A program made the position numbers and the translations under genes. The notes under the pieces are model-generated. The model saw nothing but the letters and a program-made list of their open reading frames with translations, made no database searches and was not told the origin of the DNA. DNA of 64,000 bases from Cymbomonas tetramitiformis (Eukaryota > Chlorophyta > Pyramimonadophyceae > Pyramimonadales > Pyramimonadaceae). The DNA lies in the NCBI GenBank assembly GCA_001247695.2, contig LGRX02028936.1, forward strand, positions 1 through 64,000, given 5' to 3'. Below are positions 51,050 to 61,962 of the stretch, piece after piece; positions within the stretch are counted from its first letter, which is position 1; each line of letters begins with the position of its first letter.

Positions 51050-54000
51050 CTAAAAAAAACAAAACACAACACCAAAGATGCCTTCAACTAACGGAGTGTG
51101 TGTGTTGGTATATATATATATAGTATATATATCTATGTTATATACATATAGTATATCTGTATGTTATATACATGTAGTATCTCTGTACATTATAATGAGG
51201 TAATTATGTATATATATCCACCTTCGATCTTCCCCCCTCAAGGAAGTGTGAATATAAGGCAGTTGTCAGTTGCCTTTATACCTCATGATATAGCATGCAG
51301 TCCTTATAGGAAGCAGCTGTTACAGTTTTAGGGTTGCAGCCCTACAATCTTTGGGTTGTAGCCCTGCGGTTTTTGGGTTGTCGCCCTACAGTTCTTGGGT
51401 TGTTGCCCGAAATATTGTCATGTCCGTGCTGATTTCGGCATGACAAATATGCCAAACACGAAGTGTTTCCTATTATATAGGTGGCATTTAGGGTATGTAA
51501 CGTTACAGTGACCCTTATCCCCCACAGTGATGTTAGGGTGTTACTTGCCATCAGTAACCCTAAAATATGTTAAATTAAAGCAGTATAAACATTTTGCAAA
51601 GATATTTAAGCAAAACTGCATTTAATTTTTCACTGTGTGTCACGTGATTTTTTAGAGGTACATTACACCCCTGACACACACACGTTATTTTTAGGGTGTT
51701 ACAGGGTGTTACAGGTGCTGTAATATTTTGGGCATATTTATCAATAGCTGAATAATCAGATCAGCGAAAAAAATCAACCCGAATTTTTCATTTTGAAATC
51801 ATTCGTGTGAACTTTTTACGCATTTCGTTACAGCCAATATGTACACCCCTATATATTACACACCTAATATCTAGGGTGTTACACGAGATATGACCATGGT
51901 CATTATGTTTTTCTGATACCTTAATAGGTATAAAATCATAATTTAAAATAAAATGGGGTCGGGATTTCAGTTTTGAAATTTATCGCCAACGATTTTTACC
52001 CATTTTTCACCTTTTTTGGCCATTTGATTATATCTCATTTGATTATATCTTGGTGTGTGTGGAAGTTGCAAGTTACAGAACTACTGCAACTTACTTCACT
52101 TTTGCACATGATAATTTTCATCGCATAATAGTGAATATCTCTGATGATCAACATATGTGGTTGATCATAAATATGGGTTTTACTGATTTGAAACCCATTG
52201 AAGTTGATTCACTTCTTGATGATTTAATAGGTGTATCAACTGTAAGCGGATTAACCACTTAAGTGATAACTTGTCAGAACCTATGATATATTTGGGCATA
52301 TGGCTGTGCACTAAGAGCATATCAAAGTGATATCTCTAGATTCCAAATATATCAGGACACAACTTGATAATAATCTAAGCAGTTCAACACAACACAATGT
52401 GTGTGTGTGTGTGTCCACAACAACCTCTGTCAGTTCAATATGTAAGTACTGATCTGAGTATGTACATGCTTATTGTGCTGATCATTACTGAATCAATTGT
52501 CACAATGCAGTATGGTTGTTGTTCTTGCTCCAGCGATAATGAAAAGGTATGGACGGTGTTCAGCAGTTACCAGCTGCATCGTGAACACTGTATACTGCCT
52601 TCGGGTCTGGAGATATTCTCCATCCAGCCCTTCAGCATGTAGTTTTATCCTGTTTACCTTAGCTATCGCCATCACCGACATCCAACACGCACATGTGTTT
52701 GTTGGATGGTATCTATATTATCATACACGTAGTTGATATTATAGTTGATCATTTCACTTACTGAGTCAGTGAATGTCATTATACATAGTAATGTCAGTGG
52801 TGTGTGCATTGTGCAGGTACTTGCTGATTTAGTACATGTAAGTGTGTGTGGAATTGTTTACTATACACACTCGTATGCAGGTAATTTCTGGTATTACAAT
52901 ATACCAAGATGATTTATCATGTAGGATGATCTGTATACCAAGTACTGGATAAATCTAACATGATATATATATCAGCTTAGTGGTTATTGTAATCGTGCAT
53001 ACTCTCATTTACAATAATGAGGTGCTTGGTTTATTTTACATGTAGCTCCGGTGAGCATTCCATTCAGTGATCCACCATAGAACGAACATGCTCATCCCAA
53101 ATCCTTCGTCAGAGCATGTCGAGCTAATTATGGTGTTAAGATCACCTTCAGGCACCTTACACTTACATGGGTTCCAATATAGCTTACATGCACTGCAGTA
53201 TGCTTTGTGCAATGTATGATGTATTGTGATGTGATGCTATATGTCCCAGTTGTTATCATGATCGAACTGGTTAATACATTACAGTTGTTATCGTGGTCAA
53301 GCTGTATGAATAATGCATGCACAATTCACAGTGATGCAGTCACTCGGTATATAATGTATATGTGGTGTAATGCACATGTGCTGCATGCACTCAGTATATA
53401 CTCAATAATGGTGTATACTGCAAGTAATGTGTGTATGTGTGTGGTGCTGCAGTCATTTTAATCTCCGCACACTCGAATTTTTCACACACTACGATGTTGC
53501 TGCAGAGTATTCAATGATCTGTCATGTTGAGCGTGTATATGTGTATAAGCTACTCACACAACATGTATGCAGTTCACACTCATGGTTGCAGGTTGATATA
53601 CGAATCTGACAGTGAATAGATTATAATGACTCAGCAAACATCAGAGTATTATATGGCATGCTGCAATATACTGCCATCATGCGTCCGTTCATGATTATCC
53701 CAGTAAGTATACACATATTTTGTAAAGGATATCGTGACGCGCGCAGATGATGCATCCGTGATTATTGCAACTATCGATAATGACGGTGTGTTGATGACAT
53801 TTTGCATATTGACATCGTCATCATAAAACTGCAAAATAATTGTCGTGCACTGTAAGCGATTTATTGCGATCATGAAAATCGCGATGGTGCGCGTTGCTGA
53901 TAAAGAGCACATCTTGTCGCAGTATGCATAGCACATGATACGAGTGCTAATTTTCGCGCGGATCATGATTCCGCTGATGATTTTTGTGTCCGCGTCTCAT

Positions 54001-54319
54001 ACTGCGAATTTCTTACAGCTGCGAATCGTATCTGCGCGTACATGTGATCGCTGTGCATATGTATGCCGCATGCACACCTTTTCGCGCAGTATAGATGATG
54101 ATCAGCTGCTGTGTACGATCTGCGAATGCGAATGTGACGATATATCCTCGCGCACTATATTCGCTTATGCAGCGGTCAGTATATGCAGAGTATCAGTGTT
54201 TATGCGATTGCGACGCCATATATTATTCGCGCTCCGCAACCTGCATACACAAAATTTTCGATATCTATGCTGCACTCACACTAGAGTTCTCGTTCTCGCC
54301 TTAACGATCGAATACCAAC
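51050..54319 (-). other. Chr-2 long 5' leader, no gene
   Basis: 3.27 kb lie between gag and the 5' LTR, collinear with Chr-1 15473-19458 minus its MITE. It holds the GGGCAACAACCC repeat array (about 51340-51415), GTAACACCCT motifs (51660-51890) and microsatellites. Short ORFs are not conserved between the two copies, so none is supported. Confidence 0.7.
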
Positions 54320-54920
54320 TGTTAAGGACGCACAAGCGAGCCTTAAGATATAATATAATATGATAAGATAAGATAGCACAGGTGTTATTGAACAGTAACA
54401 CTCGGGCAGCGTATGAGCGGGTGATGAGTGCAGACTTCGTCCGAAGATACTGTTGTAGCACAACGCTACCTCATCTATACCGAATGCCTCCCATCTCATA
54501 GATGGCACCGCTATTGGGTTGTGAACCCGAGGCATTGGTTGAACGACTAGTATCGGCTGAACGAATAATGCGTTCGCCATATGATACTCGCATGCTTGTT
54601 CAGAACATGCTAGAAGCGAAGATGATTTCTTCTCCGAACCGTTCGGTACTTCAAGATAGCATCTTGCTTCGCCATTCTCGAGTCCGACATACGGCCTCTC
54701 GATGACATGTGTCATTCAAGTCTTACCTTGAATAAATGACAGATGATGTGACTTATCATCTCGATGACATGTACAGTCATAGTCGACCGTACTGACGACT
54801 GTCTATCATTATAATATATGACACGACTCGACATGACATGGTATGACATATCTGACAGGTATGACACGTATGATATGTATGATATGTATGACACATGTGT
54901 CATCGGTCATAACCCTGACA
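54320..54920 (-). repeat. Chr-2 5' LTR
   Basis: This 601-bp repeat partners 40632-41223. TSD ACGTC lies to its right. The internal sequence starts (minus) GTTGGTATTCGATCG, a possible primer-binding site. Confidence 0.92.
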
Positions 54921-55661
54921 ACGTCATAGAGGAGCCCATTAACCTTCTCGATAACCAGAGAGGTGGGGTCGTCGAGGTCAAAGGGGGCCAAGTCCAGCCC
55001 AGCGGACTGAAACTCGGTCCGAAGCTGCACCACCAACTCGGAGAGGCGGTCGGCGTCGTCAGTACCACGGTAATGATGTTTCTTGGAACCAAGGATATCC
55101 TCGCGGATACCCTTGGCCCAAGCCCGATGCAAGCGCCCCTTTGTACACCGCGTCAACCGTTGCATGTTGGTCGACTGAGTGCTTCCGCAACGCGACAGCA
55201 GTGTCGGTGTTGCTGGAAGCAGCAGGGGGCACCACAGGTGGGGTGCTAGCGGTCGGAGTGTCCCGAACCGCATCCAAAAGCCGTATCGAGGCGTCCAAGT
55301 CGGAGTCCCTCAACAGGCGTTTGCGAGCTCGTGTAGATGCTGCCATACTCCTGAAAGCCAGAGAAAAGATGATGCGCGGCTGCACGATTGGGTGTTGTGG
55401 CGGAAATGAAGGAAAGGCGTAACGGCAGGACGTGCGGAGAGGCGAAACGAGCGTGGGGCACTTGCAGATGTCGTCGTGGTCAAAGGTGTCCGGAGCACCA
55501 ACCCAAAGTACGTAAACCAGCGGGATCAGGGTAGGTAAAATAACGTAGATGAACTTTGCCAAAACCGAGCAATAGCAACGCGCGGTGCCCATGACTCGCA
55601 GCCGCAAAAGACGCCTACCGTAAAGCCATGCTCCAAATCCTAGTCGCACCCAAACACGCAA
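54921..55661 (-). pseudogene. TG-B0 gag-like protein, N-terminal fragment
   Basis: From the upstream ATG at 55661, or the more likely start MAASTRARKRLLRD at 55346, the frame matches TG-B1. One extra C near 55138 shifts it (YKGALASG against YKGRLHRAWAKG), after which the correct frame continues through GIREDILGSKKHHYRGTDDA to VNGLLYDV at Chr-2. The frame running on into the Chr-2 LTR is not real protein. Confidence 0.85.
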
Positions 55662-55745
55662 GTGCGCACCACCTCTTCAAGCGGCTGCTTAGCCAATCAT
55701 GGCCAAGATAGCAAGTGGAATAAAAGCGTGGATGGGGCCACGACC

Positions 55746-56001
55746 TACCGGAATATCCTAGTACACCAGATATCAGATAGTCCCGTACTCGGTGTGGATA
55801 AACTGTCACAGATAAATAAACCCTAAGCTAGATATACCCGGAACGGTCTCGGACGGTCTCGGAGTCTAGCCTACGTGTGACACAGCGAGTGTCAGAGCAC
55901 GAACCTACAAATCAGTCAGCAGTCCAGTGTTGGTCCTAGGAGTCTGTCATAGGGGCCTGCACCGGGACTCCCGGTCAGCGCTGCCTATACAGATTTCAGC
56001 A
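55746..56001 (-). repeat. TG-B0 5' LTR
   Basis: This 256-bp repeat runs TACCGGAATATCC...GATTTCAGCA on the plus strand and is virtually identical to 59716-59971. Confidence 0.9.
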
Positions 56002-56461
56002 TATGTGTTATATGGTTAGATATGATATATTATGTCGGCGGCGTACATGTAGTATACGCTAGTTACAAATAGAGGATGGTGGAGCAAGGTTTGGATGTCC
56101 AATATGATTACCAAGGCGACATAGCTAGTTACTATAATGATACGTTACTTTCTAGTGCAAACTTTTCCCTAGCGTTCGCGTGTTGGTTGCGCTTGGTGGC
56201 GGTGTATGGATGATGAGATATCCCTATCGTTCAGGTATTCATTAGTTATCGGTTGGGCGGTTGTTATGTATGTACGGCGATATGATTTGGGATGTGAGAT
56301 ATTAAATGTGTTATATAGCTAGATATGATATATGGTGGCGGCGTACATGTAATGTAAGCTAGTTGCAAATATTGAATGGTGGAGCAAGGTTTGGCTATCC
56401 AATATGATTATCAGGGACACAAATAGTTACTACGATTACTTATTTTCTAGTACGAACGTTT
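56002..56461. repeat. Tandemly duplicated spacer of about 300 bp
   Basis: 56002-56180 and 56310-56461 are diverged copies (shared GGCGGCGTACATGTA, GGTGGAGCAAGGTTTGG, TATCCAATATGATTA). Sequence right of TG-B1 (59972 on: TTAGCTTTCGCACGTTGCTTACGCTTGG) resembles 56170-56200, so TG-B1 inserted into another unit of this repeat. No gene is seen. Confidence 0.7.
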
Positions 56462-56717
56462 TACCGGAATATCCTAGTACACCAGATATCAGATAGTCCC
56501 GTACTCAGTGTGGATAAACTGTCACAGATAAATAAACCCTAAGCTAGATATACCCGGAACGGTCTCGGACGGTCTCGGAGTCTAGCCTACGTGTGACACA
56601 GCGAGTGTCAGAGCACGAACCTACAAATCAGTCAGCAGTCCAGTGTTGGTCCTAGGAGTCTGTCATAGGGGCCTGCACCGGGACTCCCGGTCAGGGCTGC
56701 CTATACAGACTTCAGCA
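56462..56717 (-). repeat. TG-B1 3' LTR
   Basis: A 256-bp partner of 59716-59971 with a few substitutions. Confidence 0.92.
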
Positions 56718-57174
56718 CACCACCCCAGCACTGTGGGTGGTGACTGACTAGGAGAGTCAGAAAATGTAAAGATGTAAGTGTTAGGGCAGGAGCTAGGGCG
56801 ACAAGGCCTAACTGCTAATCCAACTGTGCAATTCTGATACACAAATTAGAACCCTCTAGGTAGCACGTGAGCAGAAACATACGGGCAAGCAAGGTCCCGC
56901 TAAACTGTGTGCTAGCAAGTCAGATTGAAGAATATAAAGGAGTCAAAGGAAAACATAAACCAGATTGAAGAAGTTGTTGAGGTCACAGGAGCTCCGCACA
57001 CCACCATGTTGGTGTGCCTCCAGAGTGATCAAGAGGTCAATCGACAGCACCAAAGTAGTCAGCGGTGGCCTCACTCAAGTCCGATCCGAAGGGAGGATTC
57101 CCGAACGGACCTCTCTCATGTAGAGCCATACCGTAAAAGAAGGCCATGTCGAAACTTAAATCTGCCTGAGCATC

Positions 57175-59631
57175 CTAAAAGAGGTCAGGGGTCCCAGGCG
57201 GCTCAAGCGGTGGCACATTGTCAGCCAACCAGAAACCCTGAGCCGGGTTCACCGAATCAACAAAATCATTCGTAAAGTAAAATGACGGAGTCTCCCAATC
57301 GAGATCACCACCAGGCGAAGGCATCTCCGTAGCCGATGCAGAAGCTGACACAGCAGAAGCCGTGGAAGCCGAAATAGCTACACCTGCAAAAGAAATGCAG
57401 AAGAGGGAAAGCGCCGCGAGAGCCCCGATTGCCGGCTTGCCAAAGCCGAAAGGCGGCACACCGCACCCGACAGTACCGGCCGGAGCCCGCGGCTTCACCG
57501 CGAAAGTCCCGTCCGCGAAATCCTCGTAGTCGTCCGTGTCATAGCCTGTCATGTCAGACGGGTGGACGGCGGCGTGATTAACCGTCTGCACGAAGCCTCC
57601 GAACTCACCGCATGTCGCCTCCGTGGTGGTCACCCGCGCCGATTGAGTTGGCGCGGGCTCCACATCCTCCATTTGCGAGACAGGCATAGCAGGGGCCGGC
57701 ACGGCGGACGCCAATGCCGCCGCACCACCTGCCGGAACCTGCCCCTCCGGTGTGATCCCCACCGCAGCGGCAGGGCCACACACCAGAGCCGATGCATGCC
57801 CCTCCGCTCCGCTCCCAGGAATGAAAGATGCGTGGGTAAAATGTACTTTGTCTTGGGCGGCCTGAACCTCAGAGGTGAGGGCATCAAGCCGCCGCAAGAT
57901 GTCCTCGTCGTCGGTCCCGCCAGAAGGCGGAGGCGGCACGGAGAAACCGTAGGCCGCCACGTCGATCCCACCGACGCCGTCCGTGGAGAGCACCGCGGGC
58001 GGACCATACGCCAACACCGCATGCGAGAATGCCTCCGGCCCGACGTCTGCCGCGTCCTGGAAGACCTACACGAGCGCCAGTGCGTGCAGGCCCTCCGCGT
58101 CCTCCTGCTCAATGGGAATGCAGAAAGCCGCGGCCGTGGCTGGCGAGTGTTGGCGACCGCCAAACGGGCAGTCGCGGTACGGGTGATACACCTCACCCTT
58201 ACCGGCCTTGCGGCAGCGGTGGCACAGCGGCTTCGCCTTCATGCCGTCGCGGTCGAAGCCAACCGCGGGGGGGTTGTCTGCACCCACGCGAAACCCCCTC
58301 GGATGTTGCTTCTCCCGATGCCGCGGCTGCGTCTGCTGTCCCCCGCCCGCACGGCCACCACGCACCAAGGCCTTTAAGGCCGCAATCTCCTCGAGGAGCA
58401 CCGTGTACTCCGACGACGTGACCAGAGCGGAGGGCTTACCGTCCGTCCCCAGCACCTGCTTCTCACGTGCTGCCGCCCCATCGTCCGACTGAGCCCATGC
58501 CTGGAAGATTGCCACGACGAGAGCCTAAAGCGAGCGGAGAGTGACCCCGCCGAGGTCACCCGCAAGCGGATAACGCACCTTCACCGCCGCGTAGAAGATA
58601 GGGTCGAGACGGTTGTACAGCGAGAGCTTGCGGGTCTCGTCGGTGGGCCGCCAATCAGGAGCGCGGTTATCCCGCACCAGACGTTGTTCACGAGCCAAGA
58701 TCGGCTGCGGTTCAACGCCTGCGGGATAACGAAGAGCCGCGTGCTCCTGTTGGTGGCTCTCGCGTAGGGCTGCCGGTACGCTCCCCTTGATGATGTCAAT
58801 GAGAGCCCGACGTCCATCTCGGTCAGCCGAAGAGTCCGTACCCCGAAGCCAGGTGTAAGCCACAGAGTTCCGCTCCACGACGAGGGCCAAGACGTCATAG
58901 AGGAGCCCATTAACCCTCTCGATAACCAGAGAGGCGGGGTCGTCGAGGTCAAAGGGGGCCAAGTCCAGCCCAGCGGACTGAAACTCGGTCCGAAGCTGCA
59001 CCACCAACTCGGAGAGGCGGTCGGCGTCGTCAGTACCACGGTAAGGATGTTTCTTGGAACCAAGGATATCCTCGCGGATACCCTTGGCCCAAGCCCGATG
59101 CAAGCGCCCTTTGTACACCGCGTCAACCGTTGCATGTTGGTCGACCAGGTGCTTCCGCAACGCGATAGCAGTGTCGGTGTTGCTGGAAGCAGCAGGGGGC
59201 ACCACAGGTGGGGTGCTAGCGGTCGGAGTGTCCCGAACCGCATCCAGAAGCCGTATCGAGGCGTCCAAGTCGGAGTCCCTCAACAGGCGTTTGCGAGCTC
59301 GTGTAGATGCTGCCATACTCCTGAAAGCCAGAGAAAAGATGATGCGCGGCTGCACGATTGGGTGTTGTGGCGGAAATGAAGGAAAGGCGTAACGGCAGGA
59401 CGTGCGGAGAGGCGAAACGAGCGTGGGGCACTTGCAGATGTCGTCGTGGTCAAAGGTGTCCGGAGCACCAACCCAAAGTACGTAAACCAGCGGGATCAGG
59501 GTAGGTAAAATAACGTAGATGAACTTTGCCAAAACCGAGCAATAGCAACGCGCGGTGCCCATGACTCGCAGCCGCAAAAGACGCCTACCGTAAAGCCATG
59601 CTCCAAATCCTAGTCGCACCCAAACACGCAA
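57175..59631 (-). pseudogene. TG-B1 gag-like protein (one stop, one frameshift)
   Basis: Minus strand. The frame is open from 59631; the likely start is the ATG at 59316 (MAASTRARKRLLRDSDLDAS). The gag-like core contains HRAWAKGIREDILGSKK, GTDSSADRDGRRALIDIIKG and SLYNRLDPIFYAAVKVRYPL. A TAG near 58525 replaces a Gln codon present in TG-B0. Translation continues VVAIFQAWAQSDDGAA to a finger, CHRCRKAGKGEVYHPYRDC (C-x2-C-x9-H-x4-C), near 58220, then shifts frame near 58020. The last part (57175-58017) has YDTDDYEDFADGTFAVKPR, a membrane segment (GALAALSLFCISFAGVAIS) and a short tail. No enzyme domains. Confidence 0.85.
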
Positions 59632-59715
59632 GTGCGCACCACCTCTTCAAGCGGCTGCTTAGCCAATCATGGCCAAGATAGCAAGTGGAATAAAAGCGTG
59701 GATGGGGCCACGACC

Positions 59716-59971
59716 TACCGGAATATCCTAGTACACCAGATATCAGATAGTCCCGTACTCGGTGTGGATAAACTGTCACAGATAAATAAACCCTAAGCTA
59801 GATATACCCGGAACGGTCTCGGACGGTCTCGGAGTCTAGCCTACGTGTGACACAGCGAGTGTCAGAGCACGAACCTACAAATCAGTCAGCAGTCCAGTGT
59901 TGGTCCTAGGAGTCTGTCATAGGGGCCTGCACCGGGACTCCCGGTCAGGGCTGCCTATACAGATTTCAGCA
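59716..59971 (-). repeat. TG-B1 5' LTR
   Basis: A 256-bp repeat, virtually identical to 55746-56001 and close to 56462-56717. Termini read TG...TA on the minus strand. Confidence 0.92.
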
Positions 59972-60338
59972 CGTTTTCTTAGCTTTCGCACGTTGCTTAC
60001 GCTTGGCAATTGTAGTGTAGATACACGTGTAGTCGAATAAGCAAACACTTTGCATACATATCTTACATACTATTTAGCATTTGTACATGCATGGCATCGA
60101 TAACAATCTGTTGAATGTGCAGAATGTAAATGCTCACGCACCGATCAATACATCAGCATTACGCGCTGCGCGCAATTAGCGCTAACTGCATAGTGAATCA
60201 GTACTAAGATTGCCTAATTGATGAGACATGTCTGCAACAAATCGTGAAGAATAGATGGAGCGTTATACATGTTGATGTGGATAATGTTGATGTCAACAAC
60301 CTCTTGGAGTGTTAGCTGAAGTCTGAGCAAGCAATATA
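59972..60338. other. Spacer
   Basis: It starts with sequence related to the 56002-56461 repeat. Beyond that no gene or repeat is recognised. Confidence 0.4.
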
Positions 60339-60602
60339 TCAAGGTAAGGTTTGCGCGGAGTCCAAAAATGCAAAAACTTTTCAAAAATCTTTTATTTGAT
60401 AAATAGGTTGCCCAGAGCACCCTGTACATATTGCGCACGTCAGGTATCAAATTGACCACGTTAATGAAAAGTTATGGTCGATACCGCTCGGTCACCCCCC
60501 ATACTTAACCATACTTAAGCGCAAACTTAAATCGCTCGTATCTCAAAATCTAGATTTTGAAAATTTTTTGCATTTTTGGACTCCGCGCAAACCTTACCTT
60601 GA
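60339..60602. mobile_element. 264-bp MITE with about 38-bp TIRs
   Basis: The inverted repeats TCAAGGTAAGGTTTGCGCGG (continuing AGTCCAAAAATGCAAAAA) are at 60339-60376 and, complemented, at about 60565-60602. TA flanks both ends (60337-60338 and 60603-60604); ATAT with shorter TIRs is equally possible. There is no ORF. Tc1/mariner-type is likely because of the TA. Confidence 0.75.
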
Positions 60603-60604
60603 TA

Positions 60605-60782
60605 TGACCCTCGTAGCAGAGTTACTTTTCTGCTACACATGTATGGCGATGTCCGTCGGCTTGTGGCAATTGCTTAGGTGGGGGCGAACATCATGTGAAA
60701 AATAATGGAGGCTCACTATACACGAGAGTTGGTGGTGCACATGCCCATTTTGCATACATGTGATACACAAGCATGCTCACTC

Positions 60783-60813
<31 letters not shown>

Positions 60814-61312
60814 ATCATGGCTGAATGCTTTGATCCCCGGTGTGGGTACATATTGCAATTGATCTTCTGCGGCTACGGTGTGCCAAAGGAGTCGGTCCAA
60901 GGAAAAGCCACACTCATGCACGCGCATAATTACATACTTGCACACGCATCCAAACACAAATCATACACACACACACACACACACACGCACACTCGCGACT
61001 GCAAGCGCACACGCACACACACATTCTTGCCACTTTAACGATCGATATGCATGTAGCATGTAGCATGCACACGTTGCCCGCTGACAAAAGCAGACCCACC
61101 ATCAATCCAGTGGATATGAGAAACATGCTTGTGGGAATAGATCAGGGCATGACTATATACCGCACCCACACATCCTAGCCAAAAAAGAAAGTGTGCAGCC
61201 ACGTTGGAAGCTCAGGCAGTGTTACACTGCAAGTATATTATGAAAATATCACACGTTGGTGCTCGAGCGCACACCGTGAAATTCGAGAGGGAAATTGGCT
61301 GCATTGAAGTCC
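60605..61312. other. Microsatellite-rich spacer
   Basis: (CA)n runs lie at about 60789-60812 and 60966-61022. No supported gene; the ORFs at 60760-61126 come from the CA repeats. Confidence 0.6.
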
Positions 61313-61361
61313 CCATATATATATATATATATACAACGTTGTATATATATATATATATACA
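61313..61361. repeat. AT-rich palindrome centred on ACAACGTTGT
   Basis: (TA)n arms flank the perfect palindrome ACAACGTTGT for a total of about 48 bp. It is probably a cruciform-prone simple sequence. Confidence 0.8.
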
Positions 61362-61962
61362 CGTCTAGCTTTGATTGGCATGCGCATTAGCTCGTTCACT
61401 TTATTATGTGTGTGTGTATGTGTGTGTCGCGCGTGCGTGCGTGTGTGCTTAGTGCGTGTGCGTGTGTGCTTTCACGGATCCTCTCTCGCCTCGCACCCCG
61501 GATAATCCCTTCTGGATATATCCCCTTGATATTCTCAGGATTGGTACTGAGACTCTGTCGTTTTCTACTCACCCCGTTACCCGACTTCGCATTGGTACTG
61601 CCATGAATTTCCTTAACCTTCATCTCTCTCTTTCTCCTGACCTTGATGGTTCTTTCTCGTTTTGTCGTTTCGTTCGCCGTCGCTCTCTTCCTTTTCCCAC
61701 TGTGCAGTTTATCTCTTTCTTGTCTAATCGTAGTGTTCGAGTGTGTGAGAACGCTGTTCTCTCTCAGGTTCTCCCCATTTTGTACGTGTGTCAGAGCCTG
61801 GAGGGAGCGTCGTCAGAGCTTTCTTCGCTTCTCGATGAGCTTTGTTCTCGCTCGTTCACCCGATCGAGGCTTGCCTTCCTTGTTAATCGTTTCCTTTCTG
61901 TGAATTGTTTCCCTGGTCTCTCCTTCCCGACTTCTCGTCTTGTTGTTCGTTGATCGCCCGTA
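61362..61962. other. Upstream region of the palindrome array
   Basis: A GT-rich run (61400-61470) is followed by a pyrimidine-rich stretch. A 165-codon plus-strand ORF (61456-61953) is open, but its product has no recognisable domain; composition bias (Ser, Leu, Phe, Arg from TCT/CTT repeats) makes coding doubtful. It may be leader of the gag-like gene downstream. Confidence 0.35.

Larger units (their letters stand above)
40632..54920 (-). mobile_element. Chr-2: second near-full-length chromovirus copy, with two nested insertions
   Basis: The LTRs are at 40632-41223 (3') and 54320-54920 (5') on the minus strand, nearly identical, with TSD ACGTC at 40627-40631 and 54921-54925. A TTGGTATT stretch follows the 5' LTR after two bases, and the polypurine tract is at 41224-41238. 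It carries TG-B2 (43040-44917) and a LINE-like retroposon (46864-48494). Without them it is about 10.8 kb, as Chr-1. Gag has one frameshift; Pol has a +1 indel near 48558, one stop near 45210 and a shift near 42545. Confidence 0.92.
54921..56001 (-). mobile_element. TG-B0: 5' part of a gag-only LTR element, separated from the rest by Chr-2
   Basis: The 5' LTR is at 55746-56001, and the leader and gag start run to the Chr-2 insertion. The remaining gag lies at 40627-40631 and 39128-39592. The sequence is almost identical to TG-B1 58881-59971, so the two copies are recent relatives. The 3' part and 3' LTR are lost at the breakpoint 39128. Confidence 0.85.
56462..59971 (-). mobile_element. TG-B1: complete 3.5-kb gag-only LTR element
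   Basis: LTRs at 56462-56717 and 59716-59971 are near-identical; TSD CGTTT is at 56457-56461 and 59972-59976. On the minus strand a GGGGTGGTG tract precedes the 3' LTR. GGTCGTGGCCCC follows the 5' LTR and then GGCCATGATTGGCTAAGC. One gag-like gene, broken by a stop and a frameshift, fills the interior; there is no RT or integrase. Confidence 0.93.

Noticed and set aside
55059..55273. Gag frame running from TG-B0 into the Chr-2 LTR as a fusion protein
   Set aside because: The junction is a transposon insertion with TSD ACGTC; the extra residues are translated LTR.
60760..61126. ORFs with His-Thr repeats
   Set aside because: They are translated CA microsatellites.
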